A DNA stretch of 39,268 nucleotides from an uncultured Halomonas sp. Lineage in GTDB: Bacteria > Pseudomonadota > Gammaproteobacteria > Pseudomonadales > Halomonadaceae. Below, piece after piece: positions 8,585-16,377 of the stretch (its first letter is position 1; every line of letters starts with the position of its first letter). The DNA lies in NCBI RefSeq assembly GCF_947490095.1, contig NZ_CANLFS010000027.1, forward strand, positions 1 to 39,268, written 5' to 3'. A program made the translations under genes and the position numbers. The notes beneath the pieces were generated by a model. The model was not told the DNA's origin. It did not search any database and worked only from the letters and a program-made list of their open reading frames with translations.

Positions 8585-9057
8585 TGGTCGACCCCCTGAT
8601 GGCGCTGGCCACCGGTTTCGGCCTGGGGCTCTCGCCCTGGGCCTCGGGCACGGTGGGCTCGCTTCTCGGCCTGGTGCTGGCCTGGTGGCTGCTGGGGCGA
8701 ACCCGGCGAGTGCAGGTGGCGGTCACGCTGGCGCTGCTGCTCGCCGCGGTGCCGGTGTGTCACCTGGCCGAGCAGGCACTGGGCGGCAAGGATGATGGGC
8801 GCATCGTGTTCGACGAGATCGTCGCCTTCCCCGTGGCGGTCGTGGGCCAGGCCGCGGCGCGCCAGCCCCTGGTACTGGCGTCCGCCTTCGTGGTCTACCG
8901 GGTATTGGATGCCACCAAGCCGCCGCCGGTGAGCCTGGCCGAGGCGGTTCCCGGTGGCGCCGGCATCGTGCTCGACGACGTGATCGCCGCGGCCATGACC
9001 TGGCTGGTGATGGCCGCAGGCCTGGCCCTCTGGCGCCGGCGTCAGGCCTCTTCCTGA
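8584..9057 (+). CDS. pgpA: Phosphatidylglycerophosphatase A
   Basis: PgpA dephosphorylates phosphatidylglycerophosphate to phosphatidylglycerol at the inner membrane. The 157-aa protein shows the family signature: GLGLSPWASGTVGS at about 13-26, DDGRIVFDEIVAF at about 70-82, and DATKPPPVSLAEAVPGGAGIVLDDVIAA at about 109-136, with acidic residues suited to metal binding. Several hydrophobic segments indicate membrane insertion. In many gammaproteobacteria pgpA follows thiL; here it follows a TerB/DUF533 gene and overlaps it by one base. Its last 16 bp overlap the 3' end of the convergent PhoD-like gene, leaving no room for a terminator between them. Confidence 0.95.
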   Translation: MVDPLMALATGFGLGLSPWASGTVGSLLGLVLAWWLLGRTRRVQVAVTLALLLAAVPVCHLAEQALGGKDDGRIVFDEIVAFPVAVVGQAAARQPLVLASAFVVYRVLDATKPPPVSLAEAVPGGAGIVLDDVIAAAMTWLVMAAGLALWRRRQASS

Positions 9058-10994
9058 GGCGCCGGGGGAAAGTGCACCTCGAAGCCGCGGGCGTCCAGCT
9101 GGCGAATCTCCCGGGGACGGCCTCGTTCATCGAAGTCGACCAGGCCGATCCCGCTGCCGTTCCACAGCCGCTCGCCGGCGTGGGCGCGATCCGGGTCGCG
9201 GGGCGTGATGGCCAGGCGCCGCCGCTTGGTGAACCAGTTGAGCGGCGACCCGGGGGCATAGAGCCAGCGATTCAGGCGGTCGAACCAGTCGAGCAGGGTA
9301 TCGGGGAAGGCATTCTTGATGCCGCTGGAGGTGATCTGCCAGAGCCGCGGGCCGTGGCGGCGCTGACGAATGCGGATATCGTAGGCGAACGAATAGTGCA
9401 CGTCGCCGGAGAGCACCACATAGTTCCCCGGGGTACGCGAGTGGCGGAAGATATTGAGTAGCACGCTGGCCGCCCCGCGATGGGCCATCCAGTTTTCGGC
9501 ATCGACCATCAGCGGCTTGCCGGCCAGGGTGAAGAGCTTCTGGATCACCTCGATCAGCTTGACGCCGAACATCGGCGCCGGCGAGACGATGATCGTCGAG
9601 GGGTGACCCAGCAGCGCCTGCTGGAAGTCGCTGAGCGCCTCCCAGTCCATCAGCCCCGAGGGACGCTTGGGGTTGCGCTCGCTGCGCCAGCGCCGGGTGC
9701 GGGTATCAAGCACCACCAGTGGTGGCTCGCCGGGCACCTGGTACTCCCAACCCTCGAAGCGCAGCAGGCGCTGGATCAGGGCATCCAGGGCGTCGCCGTC
9801 GAGCCAGCCGCCATTCGCCTCGGCGGCCTCGAGCACCTGGATGCCCTCCGCCAGCGGTTCGGCCAGGCGGTCGGGGTCGTTGCCCCAGCCCTGGCACAGC
9901 AGGTAGCCCAGCAGGGCATTGCCGATGATGCGCCGCGAGAAGGGGTGGCCGTAGGCGGTGCGCTCCCAGTCGGCGGAGAGGTTCCAGTCGTCGGTGATGT
10001 CGTGGTCATCGAAGATCATCAGGGTCGGCAGGCGGGCGAGCAGCCAAGCACAGGCCGGCAGTCCCGCCACGAAACGCTCGATCACCGCCTGTTGTTCGTG
10101 GAACAGTTCGTGGAACTGTTCGTGGGACAGGGCCGCGTGCTCGGCATCGAGCGTCGGCGGCGCCATCTCGACCAGCGCCCATGGCGTCGGTGACCACACC
10201 AGTAGATACATGGCGACCATCTCGGCGAAGGTGGCCAGGTGGTTGTGGGCATTGGCCGAGGTGAATATCGGCTTGCGTACGCCGCCGAAGAAGCGCTCGC
10301 GAAGGTTATCCGAGCTCTCTACATCCGGCAGCAGTGATTCCCGGGCGTAGTAGTAGGCGGCGTCGCCGTGGAGGGCGCGGCTGTCGGCCACCACGGCACC
10401 CTCCAGGGGTTCGTCGAACAGCCCCAGGCGGTTGATCAGCCCATGGATCGCCACCAGCATGGGGCCCGCGACATCGTCGGCGTAGATCTGGTCACCGGTC
10501 ATCAGCAGCCAGGCGGGGCGTTCCTCGGGGGTCGGGTGCTCGGCCAGCCAGGCCGCGGCGCGTACCAGGCCGTCGCCGCCGTCGTGGTGGGGCTTGCGAC
10601 AGGAGCCATGCAACAGCCGGTGATGGCGGCTGGCCAACACGAAGGTGGGCCGCTGGCCATCGTCGTCGAGCAGATGGGGCCCCCAGTCGGCGATGCCAAG
10701 TTCTTGATCACCATCATGCAGATACAGGTCGTAGGCGATCCGGGTGTCTCGAGGCAGGGGGGTGTCCAGCGGCAGGTCGATCAGGTGTAGCCAGGCGTGG
10801 CGCCCCACCGGCACTCGCCGGCAAGAGGCGCTGTCGATGGCGTATCGACGGAGCGGCTCGGCGGTCGGGGTCAGTTCGAGCGACAGCCCGAGGGGGCGAC
10901 TGGTGGCCAGCCACAGCACCAGGCGGTCGGGAGCCAGGCGGCGCAGCAGGGGGCCGGCGAGCACATCGGGCAGGGGCGTCGTATCTTGCGGCAT
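9042..10994 (-). CDS. PhoD-like metallophosphatase without a signal peptide
   Basis: A 650-aa member of the alkaline phosphatase D/metallophosphatase superfamily. Metal-ligand motifs are present in order: HGSCRKPHHDGGD near 129, GDQIYADD at 167-174, DDHDITDDWN at 329-338 and SGDVHYSF at 529-536. An N-terminal beta-rich segment of about 115 residues precedes the catalytic domain. PhoD itself is exported by Tat, but this protein starts MPQDTTPLPDVLAGPLL with neither twin arginines nor a hydrophobic core, so it is probably cytoplasmic and its substrate is unknown. The start at 10994 is an ATG with AAGGAAGG-like sequence upstream. It overlaps pgpA tail to tail by 16 bp. A small 12-bp triplication at 10094-10129 encodes the His/Glu/Phe-rich stretch near residue 291. 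Confidence 0.85.
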   Translation of the reverse strand: MPQDTTPLPDVLAGPLLRRLAPDRLVLWLATSRPLGLSLELTPTAEPLRRYAIDSASCRRVPVGRHAWLHLIDLPLDTPLPRDTRIAYDLYLHDGDQELGIADWGPHLLDDDGQRPTFVLASRHHRLLHGSCRKPHHDGGDGLVRAAAWLAEHPTPEERPAWLLMTGDQIYADDVAGPMLVAIHGLINRLGLFDEPLEGAVVADSRALHGDAAYYYARESLLPDVESSDNLRERFFGGVRKPIFTSANAHNHLATFAEMVAMYLLVWSPTPWALVEMAPPTLDAEHAALSHEQFHELFHEQQAVIERFVAGLPACAWLLARLPTLMIFDDHDITDDWNLSADWERTAYGHPFSRRIIGNALLGYLLCQGWGNDPDRLAEPLAEGIQVLEAAEANGGWLDGDALDALIQRLLRFEGWEYQVPGEPPLVVLDTRTRRWRSERNPKRPSGLMDWEALSDFQQALLGHPSTIIVSPAPMFGVKLIEVIQKLFTLAGKPLMVDAENWMAHRGAASVLLNIFRHSRTPGNYVVLSGDVHYSFAYDIRIRQRRHGPRLWQITSSGIKNAFPDTLLDWFDRLNRWLYAPGSPLNWFTKRRRLAITPRDPDRAHAGERLWNGSGIGLVDFDERGRPREIRQLDARGFEVHFPPAPQEEA

Positions 10995-11057
10995 GGCCTT
11001 CCTTTGCGGATATCAGTTGATTCGATGGGGCCCGGTGACGGTGGTGTGAGCGCCGGC

Positions 11058-12407
11058 TCAGGAGGGCTCTCGCAGCGCGCTGCCGGTCAGCCATAATCGG
11101 GCGCGCAGCCCCCCCGATGGGGCCTCGTCGAGGGTGAGCCTGCCACCGTGGAGTTCCGTCAGGTCCTTGACGATGGCCAGGCCCAGGCCGTTCTCCGAGC
11201 GCTGCTCGTCGAGGCGCGAACCACGAGCCATGGCGGCCTGGCGCTGGGCGGCATTCATTCCCGGGCCGTCGTCCTCCACTGCCAGCCACACGCCTCCGGC
11301 CTCCTGTCCGCCGCTGAGTTGGACCCGGATTTCGGCCCAGCGCAGGGCGTTGTCGAGCAGGTTGCCGATCAGTTCCTGGAGGTCCTGGGCATCCATGCGC
11401 AGATATAGCGGTGCCGGCAGCTCGGCATGCAGGGCGATACCGCGGCGCTGGGCCAGCCGGCCCAGCCCTTCGATGATCGGGGCCAGTACCTCGCCCACGG
11501 TGATGCGTGGGGCGAGGCCGGCGTCGCCTGCCGCCGTGGCCCGGGCCAGATGATGATGCACGGCGGAATCGATGCGGGCCAGCTCGTTGCGCAGCCGGGT
11601 GCGGCGCGGCTCCTCGACACCGTCGGCGAGGGTGGTCAGCGTGCTGACGGGGGTCTTCAGGGCGTGGGCCAGGTTGCCGGCGGCATGGCGGGCATGGGTC
11701 ATCAGGCGCCGGTCGCGCTCCAGCACGCCGTTCATGGCCGTTGCCAGGCGGGAGAGTTCGGCGGGTAGCCGGGTGTCGAGGCGTTCGGCGTCGCCATCCT
11801 CCACCCGGGAAAGGTCCCGGCGCAAGCGGCGCAGCGGCGCCAGCCCCCAGTGGATCTGCAGCGCCAGGGCGGCCAGCAGCAGGGCGCCCAGGCCGGTCAG
11901 CGACAGCGCCACCAGGCGGTCGAACCGGGCGAGTTCGGCATCCAGGGACTCACGGGAGATGGCCACGGCGACGTGCAGCGGTGAGGCCAGGGGGGCGAGC
12001 CGGATATCGCGTTCGATGACGCGTAACGAGGCGTCGCGTGGCCCCTGGATGTCCCGGAGGAGAACCTCGCGGTGGGCGACGGTGGCCAGGCGCTGGTCCC
12101 ATAGCGAACGCGATGCGAGGGTATGCGCTCCGCCGTCGCTGACCTGCCAGTACCAGCCCGAGAACACTCGCGTGAAGCGTGGCTCGCCCAGGGTGCGTTG
12201 CTGGATCAATTGGCCCGCCGCGTCATCCCAGGCCAGGCCGGCGATCACCACCCGCAGCAGGGATTCGAGTCGCTGGTCGAAGGCCTCGGTGGTGGTCGCC
12301 TGGAAGTGGCGAGAGAGGCCGATGCCGGCCAGCGGCAGTGAAAGGACCAGGATCAGCAGGCTGGCCAATACCAGCCGGGTGGCAAGCGAGGGGTGGCGCA
12401 GGCTCAT
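11058..12407 (-). CDS. Sensor histidine kinase of the PepSY-linked two-component system
   Basis: A 449-aa membrane kinase. TM1 is at about 12-32 and TM2 at about 166-186, with a periplasmic sensor domain of about 130 residues between them. A HAMP-like linker follows, then the phospho-acceptor H248 in NLAHALKTPVSTL, the N box NLLDNALRWAE near 347, DDGPGMN near 374, and ENGLGLAIVKDL. The layout is PhoQ-like, though sequence alone does not tell the signal. Its start overlaps the response-regulator stop by 4 bp, and that gene in turn overlaps the PepSY gene, so the three are co-translated. A periplasmic PepSY protein made with a kinase suggests that it modulates sensing; that is inference. Confidence 0.93.
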   Translation of the reverse strand: MSLRHPSLATRLVLASLLILVLSLPLAGIGLSRHFQATTTEAFDQRLESLLRVVIAGLAWDDAAGQLIQQRTLGEPRFTRVFSGWYWQVSDGGAHTLASRSLWDQRLATVAHREVLLRDIQGPRDASLRVIERDIRLAPLASPLHVAVAISRESLDAELARFDRLVALSLTGLGALLLAALALQIHWGLAPLRRLRRDLSRVEDGDAERLDTRLPAELSRLATAMNGVLERDRRLMTHARHAAGNLAHALKTPVSTLTTLADGVEEPRRTRLRNELARIDSAVHHHLARATAAGDAGLAPRITVGEVLAPIIEGLGRLAQRRGIALHAELPAPLYLRMDAQDLQELIGNLLDNALRWAEIRVQLSGGQEAGGVWLAVEDDGPGMNAAQRQAAMARGSRLDEQRSENGLGLAIVKDLTELHGGRLTLDEAPSGGLRARLWLTGSALREPS

Positions 12408-13075
12408 GGGGCCGGGGCGCCGTCGACCAGGCGATAGCCCTGGCCCCGCAGGGTTTCGATGCGCGGCGCGCCCAGCTTGCGACGCAGGCGACTGATCTGC
12501 ACGTCGATGACGTTGGAATCGGGCTCGTGGTCGCGGTCGTAGACGTGTTCGGCGAGTTCGCCGCGGCTGACTACCCGGGGGGCGGCGTGGGCCAGGTAGG
12601 CGAGCAGGCGCGATTCCTGGGCGGTGAGGCTGATGGGGCGGCCGGCCAGGGTGACGCTGCCGCTGTGGGTGTCGAAGGTAAGTTCGCCGATTCTCAGCAC
12701 CGGGTGGGCGTGGCCGTGACTGCGGCGCACCAGGGCGCGTAGCCGGAACAGCACTTCGGCGGTCTCGAAGGGCTTGGTGACGTAGTCGTCGGCCCCGGCC
12801 GAGAAGCCGGCGGCCTTGTCGGCCCAGCGAGTGCGCGCGGTGAGCACCAGGACCGGCAGCTCGATGCCATCATCGCGCCATTCGGCGAGCCAGCGACTGC
12901 CGTCGCCGTCGGGCAGCCCCAGGTCGAGGATGACGGCATCATAGGCCTCGGTGCGCACCAGAAAGTCCGCCTCGCCGCCGCTCTCGGCCCGCTCGAGCAG
13001 CAACCCGGCGTCGCCCAGCGCCTCGCAGAGGGCATCACCCAGGGCACGGTCGTCTTCCACCAGCAGCACCTTCAT
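12404..13075 (-). CDS. OmpR-family response regulator
   Basis: A 223-aa regulator with a receiver domain and a winged-helix DNA-binding domain. Receiver residues E8 and D9, the phospho-acceptor D51 in VILDLGLPDGDG, T79 and K101 (VTKPF) are all present. The C-terminal part (from about residue 125) has the SLTAQESRLLAYLAHAAPRVVSRGEL pattern of the OmpR/PhoB wing and ends in LRGQGYRLV. By domain and length it sits with the QseB/PmrA/PhoP group. It overlaps its kinase and the PepSY gene by 4 bp each. Members bind two direct half-sites 10-11 bp apart; such a site lies at 13460-13477 in front of both PepSY genes, so autoregulation is likely. Confidence 0.95.
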   Translation of the reverse strand: MKVLLVEDDRALGDALCEALGDAGLLLERAESGGEADFLVRTEAYDAVILDLGLPDGDGSRWLAEWRDDGIELPVLVLTARTRWADKAAGFSAGADDYVTKPFETAEVLFRLRALVRRSHGHAHPVLRIGELTFDTHSGSVTLAGRPISLTAQESRLLAYLAHAAPRVVSRGELAEHVYDRDHEPDSNVIDVQISRLRRKLGAPRIETLRGQGYRLVDGAPAP

Positions 13076-13437
13076 GGCGCATCCTCCCGGCGGCGCATGG
13101 CATCGATCCTTACCCCTTCCATGCCGACCAGCTCGCCGCTCTCGGCGTCGAACTCGAACTCCACCACCTGACCCTGGGGGCCGAGCATCTCGATCTCGTA
13201 GGCGAGGCGGCCATCGTCGCGTTCCAGCTCTACTTCCAGTACCTGACCCACATAGCGTGCCTCCAGCCAGTCGAGCAGTGTGGGCAGCGGCACGATACGC
13301 TCCTCGCGCACCGCCGCATGGAGGTCCTGCCAGTCGTTATCCGCCCAGGCGGGGGCGGTGCCCTGGAGCAGCAGGGCGGCCAGCATCGGCAAGCCAAGGC
13401 GAAGGGGGAAGCGAGGGAGAGGAGAGGCCGTCATCAT
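13072..13437 (-). CDS. Periplasmic PepSY-domain protein, first gene of the two-component operon
   Basis: A 121-aa exported protein. With the start at 13437 the N-terminus is MMTASPLPRFPLRLGLPMLAALLL... ending QGTAPAWA before DN, a good signal peptide; longer versions spoil it, though the ribosome site is weak. The mature part has one PepSY-like module: VPLPTLLDWLEARYVGQVLEVELERDDGRLAYEIEMLGPQGQVVEFEFDAESGELV. PepSY proteins are periplasmic modules found with peptidases and sensor kinases; their action is mostly unproven. It overlaps the response regulator by 4 bp, leads the operon, and is divergent from a second, two-module PepSY gene. Confidence 0.85.
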   Translation of the reverse strand: MMTASPLPRFPLRLGLPMLAALLLQGTAPAWADNDWQDLHAAVREERIVPLPTLLDWLEARYVGQVLEVELERDDGRLAYEIEMLGPQGQVVEFEFDAESGELVGMEGVRIDAMRRREDAP

Positions 13438-13459
13438 GCTCACAGGGTGCCAGGGGAAA

Positions 13460-13477
13460 CATGAACAGAGCATGAAC
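13460..13477. promoter_or_regulatory. Direct-repeat response-regulator box between the PepSY genes
   Basis: Two CATGAAC heptamers start at 13460 and 13471, exactly 11 bp apart, the arrangement bound by OmpR/PmrA-type dimers (TTCATG-N5-TTCATG on the other strand). The box lies 23 nt before the PepSY-RR-HK operon and about 50 bp upstream of a possible -10 (TGTAAT) for the divergent gene. Control by the adjacent regulator is inferred from position and spacing. Confidence 0.6.
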
Positions 13478-13510
13478 GCTGGCGTCACCCTGGGGCAAGG
13501 TCACAGGGTG

Positions 13511-13516
13511 TGTAAT
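13511..13516 (+). promoter_or_regulatory. Candidate -10 element (TGTAAT) for the plus-strand PepSY gene
   Basis: TGTAAT matches the -10 consensus at 5 of 6 positions, 34 nt before the start codon. No good -35 lies 17 bp upstream, which is typical of an activator-dependent promoter, and the direct-repeat box sits at about -63 to -46. CAGGGTG words at 13443 and 13504 and their complement at 13486 add further symmetry. Confidence 0.4.
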
Positions 13517-13549
13517 GGCCCGGCAATCCCCAGAGAAGAGGTATTCATC

Positions 13550-14029
13550 ATGCAACGCAATACGCAACGCCCCCTGGTCCTGGCCGGTTCGCTGGCCCTG
13601 CTGATGGGGGCCGCCGGCCTGGCCCAGGCCGCCGATGACCGCCTGGCAACAGAGCGCCTCGATGAGGTGCTGGCCCAGGCCTCTGACTTCGGCTTTCAGA
13701 CCTTCGAGGAGATCGAGGCCAAGCGCGGCGGCCGCTTCGAGGTGGAAGGCTGGCTCGATGACGAATGGCAGGCCGAGGTGAGCTTCGACCCGGCCAGCGG
13801 CGAAAGCCTCAGGGAAGAGCGCAAGCGTCGCGACGGCGGTGCCTGGGGGCTCAGCGAGGCCGAGGTGCGCGACGCCATGGCGCTGGCCGTGGCCGAGGGC
13901 CTGGCCGAGTTCGAGGAGATCCAGGCCGATCGCGATGGTCGCGTCGAGATCGAGGGATATGACGCCGATGGCCGCGAGCTGGAGATCAAGAGCCGCGCTG
14001 GCGAGGTCGTCGAGGTCGAATACGACTGA
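13550..14029 (+). CDS. Secreted protein with two PepSY modules
   Basis: A 159-aa exported protein. A signal peptide (MQRNTQRPLVLAGSLALLMG, then a further short stretch to AQA|ADD) is followed by two similar modules. The first contains FGFQTFEEIEAKRGGRFEVEG and a WQAEVSFDPASGE strand. The second repeats the plan with EGLAEFEEIQADRDGRVEIEG and ELEIKSRAGEVVEVEYD. The shared FEEI..(K/R)..GR.E(V/I)EG core shows internal duplication. The mature protein is strongly acidic. The ATG at 13550 follows AGAAGAGG. It is divergent from the PepSY-RR-HK operon across a region with a response-regulator box, so it is probably a target of that system. A strong terminator follows at once. Confidence 0.88.
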   Translation: MQRNTQRPLVLAGSLALLMGAAGLAQAADDRLATERLDEVLAQASDFGFQTFEEIEAKRGGRFEVEGWLDDEWQAEVSFDPASGESLREERKRRDGGAWGLSEAEVRDAMALAVAEGLAEFEEIQADRDGRVEIEGYDADGRELEIKSRAGEVVEVEYD

Positions 14030-14033
14030 CGGA

Positions 14034-14066
14034 AGAGGGCCCGGCGCGGAATGCGCCGGGCCCTCT
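14034..14066. terminator. Strong intrinsic terminator after the two-module PepSY gene
   Basis: A perfect 14-bp stem (arms 14034-14047 and 14053-14066) with a GGAAT loop starts 4 nt past the stop codon and is followed by TGTT. It lies just beyond the 3' end of the convergent gene at 14096, so it may serve both strands. Confidence 0.85.
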
Positions 14067-14095
14067 TGTTGGGTAGCGTCGGGTAGCGAAAGGAG

Positions 14096-15751
14096 CTAGT
14101 AGAGCTTGCTGTCGCGCAGCCGCAGCAGCGCTTCGGGCGGCGCGAAACTGTCGGCCCGGGCGCTCTCCCAGAAGTCACGGAACACCGGGTGGTGCTCGGC
14201 GCCGCCCGCCAGCAACTCGCCCGGCGTCAGGAAGTCGTGGAGCTCGGCGAAGCTCTTTATTTCATGGCGCGAGAGGCGGTGTGACACATGCTCCGGGCCT
14301 AGTTCCGAGGAATGGTGAAGCCCCGCGGCGCCCAGCATCTCGGCCAGGGCGGCGAGGGTGTTGGCGTGAAAGCCGGCCACACGCTGCGCCTTGGTGGGCA
14401 CGTCCAGGCGGCTGCCGCGCAGGGGATCTTGGGTGGCCACGCCGCTGGGGCAGCGGTCGGTGTGGCAGCTGCGGGCCTGGATGCAGCCCAGGGCGAACAT
14501 GAAGCCGCGTGCGGCGTTGCACCAGTCGGCGCCCAGCGCCATGGTGCGCGCGATATCGAAGGCGTTGGTCAACTTGCCGGCCGCCGCCAGCCGTACCCGG
14601 TCGCGGAGGCCGGCGCCCACCAAGGTGTTGTGCACCAGCAGCAGCGCCTCGTTCAGCGGCATGCCCAGGTGGTTGATAAACTCCAGGGGGGCGGCTCCCG
14701 TGCCGCCTTCGCCGCCATCGACGACCACGAAATCCGGATGTTCGCCGGCCTCGAGCATCGCCTTGACGATGGCGAACCACTCCCAGGGATGACCGAGGGC
14801 CAGCTTGATGCCGACGGGCTTGTCGCCGGCCAGCTCGCGCAGGCGCACGATGAAGTCGATCATCTCGCGGGGCGTGGTGAAGGCCGTGTGGGCCGCCGGC
14901 GAGACGACATCGCGCCCTTCCGGGACGCCGCGGGTGCTGGCGATCTCCGCGGTGACCTTGGCGCCGGGAAGAATGCCACCATGGCCCGGCTTGGCCCCCT
15001 GGGAGAGCTTGATCTCGATCATCTTGACGGTGTCCTGGCGGGCCGCCTCGCGAAAGCGTTCGGGGTCGAAGCCGCCGGCTTCGTCGCGGCAGCCGAAATA
15101 CCCCGAGCCGATTTCCCATACCAGGTCGCCCCCACGGCGGTGATAGGGCGAGATCGCGCCTTCGCCGGTGTCGTGATAGAAGCCGCCTTCCCGTGCGCCA
15201 TCGTTGAGGGCGCTGATGGCATTGGCGGAGAGCGCGCCGAAGCTCATCGCCGAGATGTTGAACACGCTGACCGAATAGGGATGGGTGCGCTCGGCGCCCA
15301 CCGTGATGCGCAGGTCCTCGGGCGCGATATGGGTCGGTGCCAGGGAAGGGCTCATCCATTCGTAGCCGGCGTGGCTCATATGATGCAGCGAGCCGAAGGG
15401 ACGCTTGTCGCTGACGCCCTTGGCGCGCTGATAGATCAGGCGACGCTGCTCGCGGGAGAAGGGCACCTCTTCGGTATCGCTCTGGATGAAGTACTGCCGA
15501 ATCTCCGGGCCGAACGATTCCAGGTTGTAGCGCAGATGAGCCAGGATCGGATAGTTACGGCTGACGGTGTGGCCGTGCTGGCACAGATCATAGGTGCCCA
15601 GCGCGACCAGCAGGCCGAAAATGAGCACTCCCCAGCCCCAGGCGCCACCGGCAATGCTCAGGCCTATCAGGCTGGCGATCAGCCCCAGCAGGCTGAGTCC
15701 ATAGGCGCTGAAGCGCAGGGGAGGTGACGCGAGGTGGGGCAGGTAAGACAT
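14096..15751 (-). CDS. Membrane-anchored FMN-binding glutamate synthase-family protein
   Basis: A 551-aa protein with two N-terminal membrane segments (about 12-35 and 38-55) followed by a GltB-like FMN-binding barrel. Features of the glutamate synthase central domain are visible: SVFNISAMSFGALS, DTGEGAISPYHRRGGDLVWEIGSGYFG, KPGHGGILPGAKV, VVVDGGEGGTGAAP, and a 3Fe-4S signature with C423, C429 and C434 in CIQARSCHTDRCPSG. It lacks the glutaminase domain of GltB, so it cannot hydrolyse glutamine itself; its reaction and electron donor are unknown. I chose the ATG at 15751, with AGGAGT 6 nt upstream, over a longer frame. chaC lies 56 bp upstream on the same strand. Confidence 0.9.
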   Translation of the reverse strand: MSYLPHLASPPLRFSAYGLSLLGLIASLIGLSIAGGAWGWGVLIFGLLVALGTYDLCQHGHTVSRNYPILAHLRYNLESFGPEIRQYFIQSDTEEVPFSREQRRLIYQRAKGVSDKRPFGSLHHMSHAGYEWMSPSLAPTHIAPEDLRITVGAERTHPYSVSVFNISAMSFGALSANAISALNDGAREGGFYHDTGEGAISPYHRRGGDLVWEIGSGYFGCRDEAGGFDPERFREAARQDTVKMIEIKLSQGAKPGHGGILPGAKVTAEIASTRGVPEGRDVVSPAAHTAFTTPREMIDFIVRLRELAGDKPVGIKLALGHPWEWFAIVKAMLEAGEHPDFVVVDGGEGGTGAAPLEFINHLGMPLNEALLLVHNTLVGAGLRDRVRLAAAGKLTNAFDIARTMALGADWCNAARGFMFALGCIQARSCHTDRCPSGVATQDPLRGSRLDVPTKAQRVAGFHANTLAALAEMLGAAGLHHSSELGPEHVSHRLSRHEIKSFAELHDFLTPGELLAGGAEHHPVFRDFWESARADSFAPPEALLRLRDSKLY

Positions 15752-15807
15752 GGGGCACTCCTGGGCAATGAGAGACGACCCCATTGCATGGGCCCCGTGG
15801 GGGAATG

Positions 15808-16377
15808 TCAATCGGCCGTGGGCAAGTGGGCGGCGAGGGCAAAGACGTGGTCATCCTCGACCTCCAGGGCGCGGAGTGCCTCGGCGAGGTGCAGCAGGTA
15901 GTCGCGGTTGGGGCCGCTGGGGCCATGGGAGGAGGCGATCTGTCGGGCAATGGCGTCCAGCGGCGCCTCGCCCAGGTAGGCGGCGTTATCGGCGCCGGCC
16001 AGGTAGACCAGCCCCTGGGTGCTGCCGCCGAGGGCATCATCGAAGCACAGCGTGGTCACCTCGCGCAGGTAGCCGTTCTTCTCCCGCACATCGAGGGGGG
16101 CGAGCACCTCGGGCGTGATGCGATAGGCCATGCCGTGGCAGATCGCCTCCGGTTCGGGCACCAGGGTGGCCACCCGGCCCGGGGCCTCCGGCGTGCCGCG
16201 ATGGTCATGGGAGCCCTGCCAGAAGCGGCGCACCCAGCCATGGATATGGGCCGGGCGGCGCTCGAGGTAGGGGAAGTCGGCCTTCCAGATCAGCGAGCCG
16301 TAGCCGAACAGCCAGATGGCGTCGTGGCCGGCGAAGTGGTTTCTCTCGTGGTTCAGCCGAGTGGTGTCGTGGCTCAT
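15808..16377 (-). CDS. chaC: ChaC-like gamma-glutamylcyclotransferase
   Basis: ChaC enzymes cleave glutathione to 5-oxoproline and Cys-Gly in the cytoplasm. The 189-aa protein has the YGSLIWK substrate-binding motif at 26-32, GRVATLVPEPEAICHGMAY, and the catalytic glutamate E99 in LDVREKNGYLREV. Length and motifs agree with bacterial ChaC. The ATG follows AGAGGAG. It probably shares a transcript with the downstream FMN-binding glutamate synthase-like gene, pairing glutathione breakdown with a glutamate-related redox enzyme. gshA, which starts glutathione synthesis, lies 20 kb away in the same window. Confidence 0.92.
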   Translation of the reverse strand: MSHDTTRLNHERNHFAGHDAIWLFGYGSLIWKADFPYLERRPAHIHGWVRRFWQGSHDHRGTPEAPGRVATLVPEPEAICHGMAYRITPEVLAPLDVREKNGYLREVTTLCFDDALGGSTQGLVYLAGADNAAYLGEAPLDAIARQIASSHGPSGPNRDYLLHLAEALRALEVEDDHVFALAAHLPTAD

